Source: Flavobacterium sp.
Lineage (GTDB): Bacteria; Bacteroidota; Bacteroidia; Flavobacteriales; Flavobacteriaceae
Direction: 5' to 3'
DNA length: 46,897 nt
Assembly (NCBI RefSeq): GCF_013823965.1
Contig: NZ_PNNA01000038.1
Location: forward strand, 1 to 46,897
Shown: positions 33,459-41,067 of the stretch, in pieces
Position numbering within the stretch: position 1 is the stretch's first letter
Layout of the letters: every line of letters begins with the position of its first letter
Notes under the pieces: model-generated
Told to the model about the DNA's origin: nothing
The model's input: the letters and a program-made list of their open reading frames with translations, nothing else
The model's database searches: none
Program-made: the position numbers and the translations under genes

Positions 33459-34412
33459 ATGAAAGTAAATATGCTCAGCCGAGTGGCGGACGGAATGTTC
33501 TGGCTCAATCGATATATGGAAAGAACAGATGGAATGTTGCTTACCCTCAACACGTTTTATATCTTGTCTTTCGACAAAGAATTAGTGGATTCTCAAGGCT
33601 ACAAACCGCTATTGGAATACTATACTGATTTGTCACAAAAGCAAATAAGCGATGCACAATTTGACACCAATTTTGTGCTGAAATACATTGTTTGCAGCAA
33701 TCAAAACCACAATTCAGTTAAAAATTTGGTAATTAAAGCTCGGGAAAATGCCCGAGGTTCCCAAGATAAAATAACCAAAGAATTATGGGAACACATCAAC
33801 TCTTTGTACCACTTCATGAATGCACCCGATTTGCCCAAAAAACTAGAAACTTCAGAAGCATTGGGCATTGTGACAAAACTCAACAAGGATTTTTTGCTTT
33901 ACAACGGTATTTTAGAAGTAACAATGCCAAGAGGACTGGGATGGTCTTTTTCAAACATTGGCAAACATATCGAAAGATGTTTACAAACCATTTCGTTGAC
34001 ACAGGCTTACTTTGCACCCATTCATTACAATCTCGAAGGAAATGAGGATTTGTTGTACTGGAGACGCTTGTTGCTCTCCCTTTCTGGATACGAATTGTAT
34101 TTAAAAAGTTACAGCAATATTCCGCACAATCGCAAGGTAGTGCAACAAGTAATTTTCAACAGAGATTTTGCCCACTCGGTGATTTATACCTTGGGACTTA
34201 TAGAAATATACTTGGATAACCTGTTTAAAGACAATCATTTGAGCGAAGCACGAACACTACACAATCAATTTGGAAGACTCAAAAGTGCTGTTGAATTTAC
34301 GGACTATCACAATCTGACCAACCAACAACTGGAAGATGTACTTAATGACACCAAAAAACAATTGATTCAATTTTCGACAGATTTTTCTAAATTATTCTTC
34401 TCCTACACCTAA
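33459..34412 (+). CDS. Alpha-E domain protein (DUF403 family)
   Basis: Length is 317 residues, almost entirely helical. The start MLSRVADGMFWLNRYMERTDGMLLTLN is the signature of the alpha-E family, with conserved WLNRYMER (about 13-20). FSNIGKHIERCLQT (about 167-180) is a second conserved helix with a charged H-x-E-R pattern. Family knowledge: always found with circularly permuted ATP-grasp or transglutaminase-like proteins; the biochemical role is unknown. It starts 35 bases after the ATP-grasp stop and ends 4 bases before the transglutaminase start. Confidence 0.9.
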   Translation: MKVNMLSRVADGMFWLNRYMERTDGMLLTLNTFYILSFDKELVDSQGYKPLLEYYTDLSQKQISDAQFDTNFVLKYIVCSNQNHNSVKNLVIKARENARGSQDKITKELWEHINSLYHFMNAPDLPKKLETSEALGIVTKLNKDFLLYNGILEVTMPRGLGWSFSNIGKHIERCLQTISLTQAYFAPIHYNLEGNEDLLYWRRLLLSLSGYELYLKSYSNIPHNRKVVQQVIFNRDFAHSVIYTLGLIEIYLDNLFKDNHLSEARTLHNQFGRLKSAVEFTDYHNLTNQQLEDVLNDTKKQLIQFSTDFSKLFFSYT

Positions 34413-34416
34413 AAAA

Positions 34417-35379
34417 ATGGCAGTTTTCAAAATAATACATATCACAAAATACCAATACAATTGGCCCATAAAGGAGAGTATCAACGAAATACGCTTGTTT
34501 CCGCATAACTTTGCCAATCAAGATGTGCTGCAACACCAACTCTTGATAACCCACAATCCCAATATCGAAATTTCGAATGATTATTATGGCAATCGAATTG
34601 GGAATTTCAATAATTTAGAATCCCATGAAGAAATGACCATCGAATCCCGGATGTTGGTGCGTGTCAATCATTCGCTAAAAATACCCGAAATAGATACCAC
34701 CACGGTGCAGGATTTAGCTAATGAAAAAGAAAAAAGTATTTACTTGCAAAGGCTTTGTTGTCCAGAAATCATTGACAAACAAAATAAAATAAACCTTATT
34801 TTAAAAAAAATAAACCGTGCCGACAAATCCATTATAGCTATTGCCCAAGAGTGCAATACATATATTTTTAAGCACTTTACTTACACCAAGGGAATTACCA
34901 ACATAGAAACTACGGTTGACGAGATTTTAGAAATTAAAAAGGGGGTTTGCCAAGATTTTGCTCATGTATTGCTTCAACTCTTGCGAACTGCCGGGATTCC
35001 ATCAAGATACGTGAGTGGCTATATTTGCCCTAACAAAAGCGGCCTTAGAGGAGAAGGCGCAACGCATGCTTGGGTAGAAATTTACACGCCAACACAAGGT
35101 TGGCTTGGACTGGATCCCACAAACAATATCTGGACAATGGATAACCATGTCAAACTTTCGGTGGGAAGAAATTTCTACGATTGTACTCCTGTAAAAGGTA
35201 CCTTCAAAGGGTTTGCAAGACAAACACTTTCGGTTTGCGTGTCCATTGGCTATGAAGACGGAAGACAATTTGAAGAAATTAACGATGTTCAGCTTCAGGA
35301 AGTAACGGTGGAAGAACAAGCTCAACTTGACTATATTGAACAATTGCAGCATCAGCAAAGACAACAGCAACAACAATAG
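34417..35379 (+). CDS. Transglutaminase-like cysteine protease/transferase family protein
   Basis: Length is 320 residues. An N-terminal Bact_transglu_N beta domain covers about residues 1-90 (HITKYQYNWPIKESINEIRL). The catalytic core has Cys178 in KKGVCQDFAHVLLQ, His217 in ATHAWVEIY and Asp233 in WLGLDPTNN, a complete triad. No signal peptide is visible. The C-terminus is glutamine-rich (QLQHQQRQQQQQ), which is unusual for this family and may be a recent CAR-codon expansion. It is the third gene of the ATP-grasp/alpha-E operon and ends just before a bidirectional terminator. Predicted role: cleavage or transfer of an amide bond in a peptide made by the ATP-grasp partner (inference). Confidence 0.9.
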   Translation: MAVFKIIHITKYQYNWPIKESINEIRLFPHNFANQDVLQHQLLITHNPNIEISNDYYGNRIGNFNNLESHEEMTIESRMLVRVNHSLKIPEIDTTTVQDLANEKEKSIYLQRLCCPEIIDKQNKINLILKKINRADKSIIAIAQECNTYIFKHFTYTKGITNIETTVDEILEIKKGVCQDFAHVLLQLLRTAGIPSRYVSGYICPNKSGLRGEGATHAWVEIYTPTQGWLGLDPTNNIWTMDNHVKLSVGRNFYDCTPVKGTFKGFARQTLSVCVSIGYEDGRQFEEINDVQLQEVTVEEQAQLDYIEQLQHQQRQQQQQ

Positions 35380-35390
35380 TTTCATTAACA

Positions 35391-35433
35391 AAAACAGCCT
35401 TGGTTATTCCATAGAATATACAAGGCTGTTTTT
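35391..35433. terminator. Bidirectional terminator between the transglutaminase and envC-like genes
   Basis: AAAACAGCCTTG (35391-35402) pairs perfectly with CAAGGCTGTTTT (35421-35432) with A and T runs on both sides. The two genes converge here. Confidence 0.85.
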
Positions 35434-35451
35434 ATTGGAATATATTCTTCT

Positions 35452-36759
35452 TTACATATTGTACAACCAGCTTGCCGGATCGTTATAAGTTGTGTTTTGC
35501 TTAATGATAAATTTAATAACTGTTTTTCCTGTGTCGCCGTTGGTCCTGATTTTACCAATGCTTTGTTTTATGCTTACTTTATCGCCTTTGTTCACATAAA
35601 CGGAGCTTAAATTTTGATATACCGTGAAATAATCCCCGTGCTGAATCAGCACCGCTTTGTTTACGGGCGACAAAACAAAAACACTTATAACTTCACCTCC
35701 AAATACGGCTCTTGCCGATGCGCCTTGGTCAGTCGTGATCTCGACGCCGCTATTGTGAACGGTCAAATTACTGAATTGTGGGTGCTGTTGATCACCATAC
35801 GGCAAGGAAACGAAGCCTTTTTCTACTGGCCAAGGTAATTTCCCTTTGTTTGCCTTGAAATTATCGGCCAATATTTTTGATTCAGCCGTTAATATTATTT
35901 TTGATGAAGTTGAAGCTGGTGTGGAAGAAACAATAGCTTTGGCACGTGTTTTTATTTCTTCTTTAGTGTCACCTGTTTTTGCTTCGGCTTCGGCTTTTTT
36001 CATCGCTGCTTCTAAAGCTGCTTTTCTATTGGCTTCGGCAATGGCTGCTCTAATTAAACGATCTATTTGTCTTTCAATGGCTCTTGTTTCTTGTTGTTTT
36101 TTCTTGATTTCGGCCGTGATTTTTTTCTTGTCTTTTTTGATGGAATCCACCAACTTCTGTTGTATCTGCTTCTCTTTTAACAACGACAAACGTTCTTTTT
36201 CGTTTTCGGCAATTAGTTTTTTCTTGGCCGTTTTTTGCACGTCAAGTTTCTCGTTATGGAGAACAAGTTGCTTTGTTTTAGATTTTATTTCCTCGCCCTG
36301 CATTTTTCTGAAACCGGTGTACTGCTTCATGTATTGGGCTCTTTTATAAGCCTGGAGAAAATTCTCGGATGATAATATGAACATCGCCCTGCTTTGTTCG
36401 GAGCGACTTTTGTACGATTTTACAATCATTTCTGCATAATCCTCTTTAAGCACGGCAAGTTCTCTATTGAGTTTATTGATTTGCAGTTGATTGATATATA
36501 TGTCATTGCTCAACAGTTTTGCTTGTCGTTCAGTGGTGTTGATCAGTCTTTCCTTGAGTTTTATTTTATTGGCCTGAATCACAATCACGTTTACGGCGGA
36601 CTTCTCTTTCTTTTTTACCGTTTGCAACAATGCTTCGTTTTCCCTAATTTCTTTTTGAATTTGGGCTTTTCGTGCTTCTAGTTTTTCTTGCTGGGAATCT
36701 TGGCTCCACGATAGCGAAGTCAAGCATAAAAATAATAGGCTTAGGAGAAATTTTGGCAT
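35452..36759 (-). CDS. EnvC-like murein hydrolase activator (degenerate M23 domain)
   Basis: Product of 435 residues from ATG 36759 (MPKFLLSLLFLCLTSLSWSQ, a clear signal peptide); an upstream in-frame TTG at 36780 is not preferred. Residues about 20-265 form a long Lys/Glu-rich coiled coil. The C-terminal LytM domain keeps the fold (LPWPVEKGFVSLPYGDQQHP, VLIQHGDYFTVYQNLSSV) but lacks the zinc set: HxGxD reads HNSGVEI and the final HxH is replaced by YQNL. This fits EnvC, which activates amidases instead of cutting peptidoglycan itself. It is the last gene of the minus-strand envelope cluster. A TAAATTTG box overlaps the stop codon of the preceding DUF4292 gene (36778-36785). Confidence 0.85.
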   Translation of the reverse strand: MPKFLLSLLFLCLTSLSWSQDSQQEKLEARKAQIQKEIRENEALLQTVKKKEKSAVNVIVIQANKIKLKERLINTTERQAKLLSNDIYINQLQINKLNRELAVLKEDYAEMIVKSYKSRSEQSRAMFILSSENFLQAYKRAQYMKQYTGFRKMQGEEIKSKTKQLVLHNEKLDVQKTAKKKLIAENEKERLSLLKEKQIQQKLVDSIKKDKKKITAEIKKKQQETRAIERQIDRLIRAAIAEANRKAALEAAMKKAEAEAKTGDTKEEIKTRAKAIVSSTPASTSSKIILTAESKILADNFKANKGKLPWPVEKGFVSLPYGDQQHPQFSNLTVHNSGVEITTDQGASARAVFGGEVISVFVLSPVNKAVLIQHGDYFTVYQNLSSVYVNKGDKVSIKQSIGKIRTNGDTGKTVIKFIIKQNTTYNDPASWLYNM

Positions 36760-36782
36760 ATTTGAAATAAGTTTGTGCAAAT

Positions 36783-37553
36783 TTACTTAATTATAATTCT
36801 TTTGTAACCATTTGGGACACTATAAGGAAAAGAAAGTTCTTCATTAAAGCTTATGGTGTTGTAATCAAAATTGATTTGGGTTTTCCCTTTCTCTTGAATG
36901 GCGTTGATGGACACTTTCGAAGGCAAGGTTAACTCCTTGTAAACCGTTTTGTCGGAATAAGCCACTTGAATCATCCTGCCTTTGGCGGTTTGGGCTATTT
37001 CCTGTTTGTTCAACAAAAAGGTATTGGCATCAAAATAAAATACTTTTTTAAAATTACTCGCCGATGCATCATCCAATCGATACTCTTGGTCAACGAATGA
37101 TTCCGTATATTTTCCCTTCTCCAAATCATCAATGGCACGTCCCAACAACATGTTCTGCATTTTGTTGAAATCCAAATCGGTTCCCAGCCATTGGCTCAAG
37201 GTGCTGAAATCGCCTTCAAAATAACTGCCTCCCATTTTTTCGTAATAGCTTACCGATGTTGGCGTGATCGATGCTTTAGCCATTGTGATTCCCAAAAAAC
37301 GAACGCTCACCAAAATTTGTTGGTCTTTCTTGATTTTTATTTCGGCCGTAACGTTCTGTGTTTGTTTGTCATCCGAATATTGAACATTCGATTTTATATA
37401 TAATGTCGAAAAATCAATTTTATTGTTGTAATAGTTTTCAATAATTGTATTGGCCTTTACTCGAGTCGGGGCTTTAACGGTTTCCACCGCAACCGCTTTG
37501 GATTTGCAGGACGTCAAAAAAACCAACAACGCCATAGCTAAGAATCTCTTCAT
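36783..37553 (-). CDS. DUF4292 family lipoprotein
   Basis: Length is 256 residues. The lipobox LTSC is in MKRFLAMALLVFLTSCKSK. The beta-rich body has VSVRFLGITMAKASITPTSV (about 81-100), GSYFEGDFSTLSQWLGTDLD, and the end FPYSVPNGYKRIIIK. It resembles LolB/LolA-type open barrels by pattern; function is not established. It lies between the TPR gene (9 bases upstream) and the envC-like gene, an order seen in Flavobacterium housekeeping clusters. Confidence 0.82.
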   Translation of the reverse strand: MKRFLAMALLVFLTSCKSKAVAVETVKAPTRVKANTIIENYYNNKIDFSTLYIKSNVQYSDDKQTQNVTAEIKIKKDQQILVSVRFLGITMAKASITPTSVSYYEKMGGSYFEGDFSTLSQWLGTDLDFNKMQNMLLGRAIDDLEKGKYTESFVDQEYRLDDASASNFKKVFYFDANTFLLNKQEIAQTAKGRMIQVAYSDKTVYKELTLPSKVSINAIQEKGKTQINFDYNTISFNEELSFPYSVPNGYKRIIIK

Positions 37554-37561
37554 TTGAATTG

Positions 37562-38911
37562 TTATTTTTTATTTTTTAATAATTGATTGGCTTTGGAAAA
37601 ATACTGTTCCTTTTTCTTGAAATCGCCCAATCCATTGTATGCTTCACCCAATTGAAGGTTGAAATTAACTTCCAACGGCACATCGTCTATCACGTAATCC
37701 AAGCCCATTTCCAGCATCTCTTTTGCCTTCTTGAATTGCTGCAATTGATTGTTTGCCAATCCCGAATAGTAATAAAACTGCGGTTGCGAAGGAAATGTTT
37801 CCACTAATTCCGCTGCTTTTTTGGCTACCAATTCAAATTGCTTGGTTTCGACATACGCCTGAAGCAAAAGCAAATTGGTCTCGACATTTTGCCCATCACT
37901 GTTTTTTAAACTCAATTCATAATAGCGAATGGCCTTGTCCCACAATTGTTTGTTATGAAAATACTTGCCTATTTCCTTGGCCACGTTGATGTTTGGGTCT
38001 TTGTCAAAATAAGCAATGGCTTTCTCCAAATCGGGTTCGTATTGCTGATTTTTGGTGACAAAAATCAAAAACTCGTTCATGATTCGATGCTTGACAGAGG
38101 AGTCTATTTCGGGACTAGCCAAGGCCACGTTCATTGAATTGACTGCTTTTTGATTTTCCTTGTTGTCCAAATAATACTTGAACATGCCCACTTGTGCCCA
38201 AGCCGAATTGGGAATGGCGGCATCCAATTTTTTCGTGATTTCAAACGCTTTTTTGGCATCGCCATTATCCAGGTACAACCGAATCAAGTTGATGTAATTG
38301 GATTCTTCTTTTGGATTTTTGTCAATTTGTACAATTAAATTGCCTATTTCATTGTTTTGAAATTTCCCTTGGGACAAAATCTGCGTCTTGTAGGCTTCCC
38401 TCCTGTCTGTTTTTCCAATCGTCTCGTTCAGCTCATTGATAAGAACGAGTGCCTTGTCAAATTGTTGCGTGTTCATGTAAATCTCCGTCAAATCTTCTTT
38501 GTAAGCCGGGTCAAACTCGATGAGTTTGTTGACCGAAACCAGGGCTTGATTGTAATTTTTGGTTTCATAACTCGTCTCGTACATTCCCGTCCAAAACCAT
38601 TTGTTTTTGGGGTCGATTTGTGCGGCTTTTTCGAATGAGGCATAAGCCTGTTCGTAATTTTTCAAGGCCAAATAATTCTTTCCCATTTCAGAAAAAACGG
38701 TGGCGTCATTGGGTTTCAATTTCAAGCATTGTTCCAATTCCGTAATGGCTTTGTCATGATTTTCGATGCCCTTTTGCTTCAAGGATTCATAAAAATAATC
38801 CTCGAATTTGTCGGGTTCCGTCACGATTGATTCAGGTTCGGTTTGTGCCAATGACACCACCGAATTGCAAAGCAAAACCCAAAACAAAAGGATGGAAACC
38901 GTTTTTTTCAT
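37562..38911 (-). CDS. Secreted tetratricopeptide-repeat protein
   Basis: Length is 449 residues with a signal peptide (MKKTVSILLFWVLLCNSVVSLAQ). At least seven TPR units are visible, such as AITELEQCLKLKPNDATVFS (about 57-76), AYASFEKAAQIDPKNKWFW and ALVSVNKLIEFDPAYKEDL near the N-terminus, and AIRYYELSLKN and AKEMLEMGLDYVIDDVP near the C-terminus. It is probably a periplasmic scaffold. It is co-directional with the DUF4292 and nucleotidyltransferase genes; a repeat element separates it from the latter. Confidence 0.85.
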   Translation of the reverse strand: MKKTVSILLFWVLLCNSVVSLAQTEPESIVTEPDKFEDYFYESLKQKGIENHDKAITELEQCLKLKPNDATVFSEMGKNYLALKNYEQAYASFEKAAQIDPKNKWFWTGMYETSYETKNYNQALVSVNKLIEFDPAYKEDLTEIYMNTQQFDKALVLINELNETIGKTDRREAYKTQILSQGKFQNNEIGNLIVQIDKNPKEESNYINLIRLYLDNGDAKKAFEITKKLDAAIPNSAWAQVGMFKYYLDNKENQKAVNSMNVALASPEIDSSVKHRIMNEFLIFVTKNQQYEPDLEKAIAYFDKDPNINVAKEIGKYFHNKQLWDKAIRYYELSLKNSDGQNVETNLLLLQAYVETKQFELVAKKAAELVETFPSQPQFYYYSGLANNQLQQFKKAKEMLEMGLDYVIDDVPLEVNFNLQLGEAYNGLGDFKKKEQYFSKANQLLKNKK

Positions 38912-38939
38912 TTTTGTTTTTATGAATTACACCCACAAC

Positions 38940-39048
38940 CAACGGATTAAAATCCGTTGCTACAATATATCTCGTTCCCACGGAACTATCACATTTAGTA
39001 ATAGAGCCGTTGGCTCGAACTATTTTGTAAGGCTGGACTTTAGTCCAG
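38940..39048. repeat. Intergenic element of four small hairpins
   Basis: Four perfect palindromes in 109 bases: CAACGGATT-aa-AATCCGTTG (38940-38959), GTTCC-cac-GGAAC (38974-38986), GAGCC-gtt-GGCTC (39004-39016) and CTGGACT-tt-AGTCCAG (39033-39048). The unit fills the gap between the nucleotidyltransferase and TPR genes and looks like a dispersed Flavobacterium intergenic repeat. Confidence 0.65.
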
Positions 39049-39050
39049 TT

Positions 39051-40061
39051 TTATTCCAACACCGAATAATCGCCAATGCTGATACTGGTAAAATTACCGT
39101 CGAAACTGGCGTGGTTGCCTATCATCGCGTTGTCCAAATTGGCGTTTTTGATATGTGAATGGGTTTGCACCAAACTGTTTTTTATCGAACTGTTTACAAC
39201 ATGGCATCCATCTCCCAAAGACACATTAGGTCCCACCGTTGCATTAATCAAAACTACGTCTTTACCAATATAACAAGGCGGAATGATGGTCGAATTTTCC
39301 AATTTCACGTCATAATCCACCAAATGTTCTCCGTCATTGTGCAAGAATCCCAACATTCTGGAATTGGTTTCTACGGTAACGTCTTTGTTTCCGCAATCCA
39401 TCCACTCGGCTACTTCTCCCGGAACAAAAACCATGCCTTTGGCCATCATTTGCTTGATTCCGTCGTTGATTTGGTATTCGCCACCATTGACGATATTGTT
39501 GTCCAAAACCAATTGTAGTTCGTTTTTCAAAACGGCCACATCTTTGAAATAGTAAATCCCGATAACCGCGAGGTCAGATACAAATTCTTTTGGTTTTTCG
39601 ACCAATTCAATGATTTGGTTAGCTTCGTTCAAGTTGACCACGCCAAAAGCTTCTGGTTGCTCCACTTTTTTTACCCAAATCACGCTGTCGGCATTTTGAT
39701 CCAAATCGAAATCGGCACGAATCAAGGTATCGGCATAGGCAATAACGGCCGGGCCGCTCAAGGAATCCTTGGCACACATAATGGCGTGCCCCGTTCCTAG
39801 TGCTTCATTTTGATAATAAATAGTTCCTTTTGAACCCAATTTTTCGGCAATGGCAATCAAGTCTTCTTCCACTTTTTTGCCAAAACTTTCGTGAATGATG
39901 AAAGCGATTTCTTCAATATCTTGATTCAAAACGCCTGCAATATCTTCAACCAATCGGTGCACGATGGGTTTTCCCGCAACCGGAATCAATGGTTTTGGAA
40001 TGGTTAATGTGTGAGGTCTTAATCTGGAACCACGTCCAGCCATTGGTACTATTATTTTCAT
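39051..40061 (-). CDS. Sugar-phosphate nucleotidyltransferase
   Basis: Length is 336 residues. The signature MKIIVPMAGRGSRLRPHTLT followed by IPKPLIPVAGKPIVHRLV marks NTP-binding sugar nucleotidyltransferases (G-x-G-x-R-L-x-P, PKPL). NEALGTGHAIMCA and FGVVNLNEANQIIELVEKPKEF support a thymidylyl- or guanylyltransferase. The C-terminal 80 residues form a left-handed beta-helix (VLINATVGPNVSLGDGCHVV). It makes an activated sugar for envelope polysaccharides; the sugar and nucleotide cannot be fixed. In many Flavobacterium genomes it follows dut directly; here a GIY-YIG unit intervenes. Confidence 0.87.
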   Translation of the reverse strand: MKIIVPMAGRGSRLRPHTLTIPKPLIPVAGKPIVHRLVEDIAGVLNQDIEEIAFIIHESFGKKVEEDLIAIAEKLGSKGTIYYQNEALGTGHAIMCAKDSLSGPAVIAYADTLIRADFDLDQNADSVIWVKKVEQPEAFGVVNLNEANQIIELVEKPKEFVSDLAVIGIYYFKDVAVLKNELQLVLDNNIVNGGEYQINDGIKQMMAKGMVFVPGEVAEWMDCGNKDVTVETNSRMLGFLHNDGEHLVDYDVKLENSTIIPPCYIGKDVVLINATVGPNVSLGDGCHVVNSSIKNSLVQTHSHIKNANLDNAMIGNHASFDGNFTSISIGDYSVLE

Positions 40062-40069
40062 ATTAATTG

Positions 40070-40113
40070 CCCGCGAATGCGGGTATCTTTTACATACCTG
40101 CGTAGGCAGGTAT
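40070..40113. repeat. Two palindromes downstream of GIY-YIG copy 2
   Basis: CCCGC-gaat-GCGGG (40070-40083) and ATACCTGC-gtag-GCAGGTAT (40094-40113). The second is the mirror-edited form of the ATTCCTGC-nnnn-GCAGGAAT palindromes on the other side of the gene. They lie 15 bases after the GIY-YIG stop and 8 bases before the nucleotidyltransferase start. Confidence 0.85.
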
Positions 40114-40128
40114 CTTGGTTAATAATAA

Positions 40129-40446
40129 TTATTTTTCTCTTATTTTATTAAAATCGAAATTCCAATTTAAACTGATATCCATCCAAGTTGGATTCATGTC
40201 TTCGATTAAATTTACTTTCCAATCTCTTTTCCACTTTTTTAATTGCTTTTCTCGGTTTGTGGCTTCAAACCCATTTTCCCATTCTTCAAAATAAATCAAC
40301 TTGTCACAATTATATTTAGCAGTAAATGAATTAGGATAAATTTTTAATTTATGTTCTTTTACTCTTTCAATTAAGTTGTCGGTAACACCAACATAAATAA
40401 CTCCTTGATGTTTATTTGACATTATATAGATATACCATAATTTCAT
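40129..40446 (-). CDS. Small single-domain GIY-YIG nuclease (copy 2)
   Basis: Length is 105 residues. WYIYIMSNK and VIYVGVT form the GIY-YIG pair, LIERVKEHK carries the conserved Arg, and NREKQLKKWK carries the catalytic Glu. It is clearly homologous to the copy at 6474 (both share NSF.A.YN..KL.Y and REKQLK). It lies between dut and the nucleotidyltransferase gene, in the same direction, and is tightly framed by palindromes: 7 bases before its start and 15 bases after its stop. With the palindromes it fills almost the whole 524-bp gap between its neighbours. Predicted DNA endonuclease; role unknown. Confidence 0.88.
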   Translation of the reverse strand: MKLWYIYIMSNKHQGVIYVGVTDNLIERVKEHKLKIYPNSFTAKYNCDKLIYFEEWENGFEATNREKQLKKWKRDWKVNLIEDMNPTWMDISLNWNFDFNKIREK

Positions 40447-40452
40447 ATTCTT

Positions 40453-40585
40453 ATTCCTGCGAAGGCAGGAATCTTATTTATAATAATTTATACTACACAA
40501 AAAATTAATTTAATTTACGAGATTCCTGCTTTCGCAGGAACTTGAAAATACATTCAATTCAAAAGATTCCTGCCTACGCAGGAAT
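40453..40585. repeat. Three ATTCCTGC-nnnn-GCAGGAAT palindromes upstream of GIY-YIG copy 2
   Basis: Positions 40453-40472 (loop gaag), 40522-40540 (loop tttc, one end base different) and 40566-40585 (loop ctac). The last one overlaps the dut stop codon by one base: its terminal T40585 is the last base of the TAA on the minus strand. Confidence 0.9.
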
Positions 40586-41019
40586 TACATAACTCCCGTA
40601 CTTCCAAAACCGCCTTCGCCTCTTGATGTTACAGATAATTCTTGGACTTCGATCCATTCGGCTCTTTCGTGTTTTGCGATGATGAGTTGCGCAATGCGTT
40701 CGCCGTTTTCGACCACAAAAACTTCATTGGATAAATTGACCAAAATCACGCCAATTTCTCCGCGGTAATCCGCATCAACGGTTCCGGGTGAATTGAGCAC
40801 GGTGATTCCTTTTTTGGCAGCCAGTCCGCTTCTTGGTCTCACTTGCGCTTCATAACCTATGGGTAATTCGATGAAAAGACCTGTTTTTACAATGGTTCTT
40901 TCCAAAGGTTTCAAAGTGATGGATTCCGTTAGATTGGCACGCAAATCCATTCCTGCCGAAGCCATAGTTTCATAGTTGGGCAAGTCGTGTTGCGATTTGT
41001 TGATGATGTTTATTTTCAT
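40585..41019 (-). CDS. dut: dUTP diphosphatase
   Basis: Length is 144 residues, the usual trimeric dUTPase size. All five motifs are visible: SAGMDLRAN (1), [12 protein letters not shown] (2), [18 protein letters not shown] (3), GERIAQLII (4) and the C-terminal [10 protein letters not shown] (5). It hydrolyses dUTP to dUMP and pyrophosphate, keeping uracil out of DNA and feeding dTMP synthesis. It lies between the flippase gene and the GIY-YIG unit; the stop codon touches the first palindrome of that unit. Confidence 0.97.
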   Translation of the reverse strand: MKINIINKSQHDLPNYETMASAGMDLRANLTESITLKPLERTIVKTGLFIELPIGYEAQVRPRSGLAAKKGITVLNSPGTVDADYRGEIGVILVNLSNEVFVVENGERIAQLIIAKHERAEWIEVQELSVTSRGEGGFGSTGVM

Positions 41020-41067
41020 TTTTATTTGATTGATGGAATTGTAGCAACAAGCACGAGCTGTGCGTAC

